NCBI GenBank assembly: GCA_964355425.1
Contig: CAYHDN010000018.1
Location: forward strand, 1 to 14,783
Direction: 5' to 3'
DNA length: 14,783 bases
From: CAYHDN01 sp964355425
GTDB lineage: Bacteria; Patescibacteriota; UBA1384; XYA2-FULL-43-10; CAINNR01
Both the position numbers and the translations under genes were made by a program. The notes below the pieces were generated by a model. That model was given only the letters and a program-made list of their open reading frames with translations, had not been told where the DNA came from and made no database searches. Of this stretch, positions 13,703 to 14,783 are shown one piece after another; the stretch's first letter is position 1; the number at the start of each line of letters is the position of its first letter.

Positions 13703-13778
13703 TGGTAGCCCCGGCGGGACTCGAACCCGCGATCTCATGGATGAAAACCATGTATCCTAACCACTAGACGACGGGGCC
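13703..13778 (-). tRNA. tRNA-Glu(TTC)
   Basis: 76 nt with encoded CCA. Acceptor GGCCCCG with CGGGGCT, anticodon stem CATGG/CCATG, loop TTTTCAT with anticodon TTC. T-loop TTCGAGT. Last gene of the cluster in transcription order. No clear terminator follows. Confidence 0.97.
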
Positions 13779-13786
13779 CTATTTTC

Positions 13787-13861
13787 TGGTGAGTCCGGTG
13801 CGACTCGAACGCACAACCAATAGCTTAAGAGGCTACTGCTCTACCATTGAGCTACGGACCC
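13787..13861 (-). tRNA. tRNA-Lys(CTT)
   Basis: 75 nt with encoded CCA. Acceptor GGGTCCG/CGGACTC with one G-U, anticodon loop CTCTTAA with anticodon CTT. T-loop TTCGAGT, D-arm normal. Bases TCTACCATTGAGCTACGGA (plus strand) are repeated 36 nt away in a 5' fragment. Confidence 0.96.
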
Positions 13862-13875
13862 ATGCGGCGGGCAGG

Positions 13876-13896
13876 TCTACCATTGAGCTACGGATC
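13876..13896 (-). pseudogene. tRNA 5' fragment (acceptor strand and D-arm only)
   Basis: Shares 19 identical bases (13876-13894) with the 5' half of the adjacent tRNA-Lys(CTT), 13840-13858. On the minus strand it reads GATCCGTAGCTCAATGGTAGA and then diverges into GC-rich sequence (CCTGCCCGCCGC). It has no anticodon or T-arm. Confidence 0.65.
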
Positions 13897-13927
13897 AAAA
13901 ATGTCAATGAGTAAATCACTGAACCAA

Positions 13928-13990
13928 TCCGCCTGTGGCGGACTGCTCTACCAACCCAAAGGGTCCTCTTCGGGGTTGAGCTAGCGACCC
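13928..13990 (-). pseudogene. Decayed tRNA-Lys-like gene with a D-loop insertion
   Basis: On the minus strand GGGTCGC, TAGCTCAA, then about 20 extra bases, then TTGGTAGAGCAG complete a tRNA acceptor strand and D-arm. The insertion sits in the D-loop (13955-13975). Next TCCGCC and GGCGGA form the anticodon stem with a loop of only 3 nt (ACA), so no anticodon remains. The T-arm and 3' acceptor strand are unrecognisable. The pattern resembles tRNA-Lys. It is bordered by repeat copy 2. Confidence 0.6.
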
Positions 13991-13991
13991 G

Positions 13992-14014
13992 TTTCATTTC
14001 ATTCAACGTAAACT
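13992..14014 (+). repeat. 23-base repeat, copy 2
   Basis: Same 23 bases as copy 1 with C at the variable position. Its last seven bases GTAAACT (14008-14014) pair with AGTTTAC (14018-14024) around TTC. It abuts the 5' end of the decayed tRNA at 13990. Confidence 0.85.
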
Positions 14015-14041
14015 TTCAGTTTACACCGAGCAAAAGCGAGG

Positions 14042-14117
14042 TGGTACCCCCAGTAGGATTTGCACCTACGACCATCACCTTAGAAGGGTGCCGCTCTATC
14101 TACTGAGCTATGGGGGC
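14042..14117 (-). tRNA. tRNA-Arg(TCT)
   Basis: 76 nt with encoded CCA. Acceptor GCCCCCA/TGGGGGT, anticodon loop CTTCTAA with anticodon TCT. The T-loop is TGCAAAT with G in place of U55; the T-stem GTAGG/CCTAC is perfect. Decodes AGA/AGG. Confidence 0.94.
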
Positions 14118-14118
14118 A

Positions 14119-14194
14119 TGGTACGCCCAGAGGGATTTGAACCCCCGACTTCCACGTCCGAAGCGTGGCGCTCTATCCACTGAGCTATGGGCGC
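14119..14194 (-). tRNA. tRNA-Arg(TCG)
   Basis: 76 nt with encoded CCA, one base from tRNA-Arg(TCT). Acceptor GCGCCCA with TGGGCGT, anticodon stem CCACG/CGTGG, loop CTTCGGA with anticodon TCG, so it decodes CGN codons. T-loop TTCAAAT. Confidence 0.96.
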
Positions 14195-14204
14195 ATTAAA
14201 GGTG

Positions 14205-14231
14205 CGGGACTATCCATTGAGCTACGGGGGC
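14205..14231 (-). pseudogene. tRNA 5' fragment next to the GIY-YIG gene
   Basis: On the minus strand it reads GCCCCCGTAGCTCAATGG then ATAGTCCCGC: an acceptor strand and D-arm like those of the neighbouring tRNA-Arg genes, with no anticodon arm. It is 2-3 nt from repeat copy 3. Confidence 0.6.
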
Positions 14232-14232
14232 T

Positions 14233-14255
14233 TTTCATTTCATTCAAAGTAAACT
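14233..14255 (+). repeat. 23-base repeat, copy 3
   Basis: Same 23 bases with A at the variable position. It overlaps the 3' end of the GIY-YIG gene, supplying its last codons (SLL and stop). Confidence 0.85.
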
Positions 14256-14504
14256 CGGATTACTGTTCTTGATCAAATTTTCTTTCTTTTCTCGTCTCCA
14301 ACCTTTAATTTCTTTTTCTCTTTTTGCTGTCTCCAGTCTGGTTTGAAATTTTTCAGAATAAACTATGTTAATTTTACCTCTATTCTTCGTATTTTGACAT
14401 AAACCGCTGTTGTGTTCAGCGATCCGCTTTGAAATATTAGCTGTTAAACCGACATATAAATAACTATCTTCGCATTTCAAGATGTATATATAATAATTAC
14501 TCAT
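14244..14504 (-). CDS. GIY-YIG nuclease-domain protein (small, stand-alone)
   Basis: 86 residues. The GIY-YIG pattern reads YYIYILKCEDSYLYVGLT (residues 4-21, with YIYIL and YVG), the conserved Arg follows in SKRIAEHNSG, and a Glu sits in the helix of ETAKREKEIKGW. This is the short UPF0213/YhbQ-like form, in which nuclease activity is possible but rarely shown. No DNA-binding domain is present. It lies inside a tRNA array between tRNA-His and a tRNA fragment. Its 3' end is built from the 23-base repeat, so the reading frame may have been acquired together with that sequence. No Shine-Dalgarno motif is obvious upstream of the ATG. It could be a homing-type passenger or an ordinary orphan gene. 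Confidence 0.85.
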   Translation of the reverse strand: MSNYYIYILKCEDSYLYVGLTANISKRIAEHNSGLCQNTKNRGKINIVYSEKFQTRLETAKREKEIKGWRREKKENLIKNSNPSLL

Positions 14505-14532
14505 CGCAGAATAGTTTACATCGAACAGCTCG

Positions 14533-14557
14533 CAGTGAACAGCTTCGCTGTGAACTG
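14533..14557. repeat. Imperfect hairpin between GIY-YIG and tRNA-His
   Basis: CAGTGAACAGC and GCTGTGAACTG around TTC, 9 of 11 pairs. The short words GAACAGCT and GTGAAC repeat directly here. Nothing else is recognised in this spacer. Confidence 0.5.
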
Positions 14558-14565
14558 AAGTGAGA

Positions 14566-14641
14566 TGGGGCGGCTAATGGGAATTGAACCCATGACTCCA
14601 GTGCCACAGACTAGCGTGATAACCACTTCACCATAGCCGCC
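14566..14641 (-). tRNA. tRNA-His(GTG)
   Basis: 76 nt with encoded CCA and an encoded extra 5' G (G-1) opposite C73, the tRNA-His identity pair. Anticodon loop CTGTGGC with anticodon GTG. First gene of the minus-strand tRNA cluster. Confidence 0.96.
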
Positions 14642-14652
14642 ATGTTTTTTAC

Positions 14653-14696
14653 CCACCCCGCCTGGCTCAAAAATGAATTTGAGCGATGTGGGGTGG
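14653..14696. other. Large hairpin in the tRNA-cluster leader
   Basis: CCACCCC/GGGGTGG and GCTCAAA/TTTGAGC form two 7-bp stems with an internal bubble and a 6-nt loop. It lies between the predicted promoter and tRNA-His. No T-run follows on either strand. Confidence 0.6.
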
Positions 14697-14731
14697 AGCC
14701 CTACTCCGGTCTAACAACTTACACCTCCCTC

Positions 14732-14760
14732 ATCATACCTTATTGAGCGTAATTTGGCAA
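14732..14760 (-). promoter_or_regulatory. Promoter of the tRNA cluster
   Basis: Minus strand TTGCCA (14760-14755), 17-nt spacer, TATGAT (14737-14732), each 5 of 6 to consensus. The start is near 14725, about 84 nt before tRNA-His, with the large hairpin in the leader. Confidence 0.65.
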
Positions 14761-14783
14761 TAATTTGAAAATGAGACACAGTT

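Noticed and set aside
1..14783. CRISPR array or defence system
   Set aside because: No regularly spaced direct repeats and no Cas or known defence genes are visible; the 23-base repeats are dispersed.

Overview
This window looks like a chromosomal segment from a small-genome, AT-rich bacterium, probably a member of the Candidate Phyla Radiation (Patescibacteria). That placement is an inference. It rests on the mix of compact housekeeping genes, very short spacers, genes with start codons exactly at a predicted transcription start, a single-membrane set of small anchored proteins, and divergent versions of familiar proteins. Nothing here is a marker that fixes the phylum.

Layout. Positions 1-1640 (minus strand) hold the 5' part of infC, running off the left edge and apparently lacking an ATG/GTG/TTG start. 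Upstream of it lie a degenerate YegS-like lipid-kinase-fold protein and a bactofilin. The 340-base divergent spacer before uvrA (+) holds a good promoter and a roughly 150-nt segment whose ends pair in an 18-bp helix, which is a candidate structured RNA. After uvrA come a 77-residue membrane protein, a shared bidirectional terminator, and the tmRNA gene (minus) with a perfect-consensus promoter. Back to back with that promoter is a leaderless membrane-anchored zincin-like gene. Next is a small winged-helix regulator bracketed by two copies of a perfect 32-base palindrome, then queH, then smpB (minus, the partner of the tmRNA) and an AI-2E/PerM-family transporter.

From 9127 there are divergent tRNA-Pro and tRNA-Arg(CCU) genes. 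The minus-strand operon rny - ymdB-like phosphodiesterase - HU follows, ending at a terminator near 9349-9398. A signal-peptide and C-terminal-anchor protein precedes (in map order follows) this operon. The right end (13703-14760) is a minus-strand tRNA cluster: His, Arg(UCG), Arg(UCU), Lys(CUU), Glu. It contains three decayed tRNA 5' fragments, a small GIY-YIG gene and two copies of a 23-base repeat. The third copy of that repeat is exactly the loop of the HU-operon terminator.

Functional themes are ribosome rescue (tmRNA and SmpB), translation initiation (IF-3), tRNA modification (QueH), RNA decay (RNase Y with its phosphodiesterase neighbour), DNA repair and architecture (UvrA, HU) and envelope proteins. 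The most unusual features are the palindrome-bracketed regulator next to queH, the candidate structured RNA upstream of uvrA, the infC start codon, the leaderless starts, the non-U55 T-loops in three RNAs, and the repeat and tRNA-fragment debris around the GIY-YIG gene.
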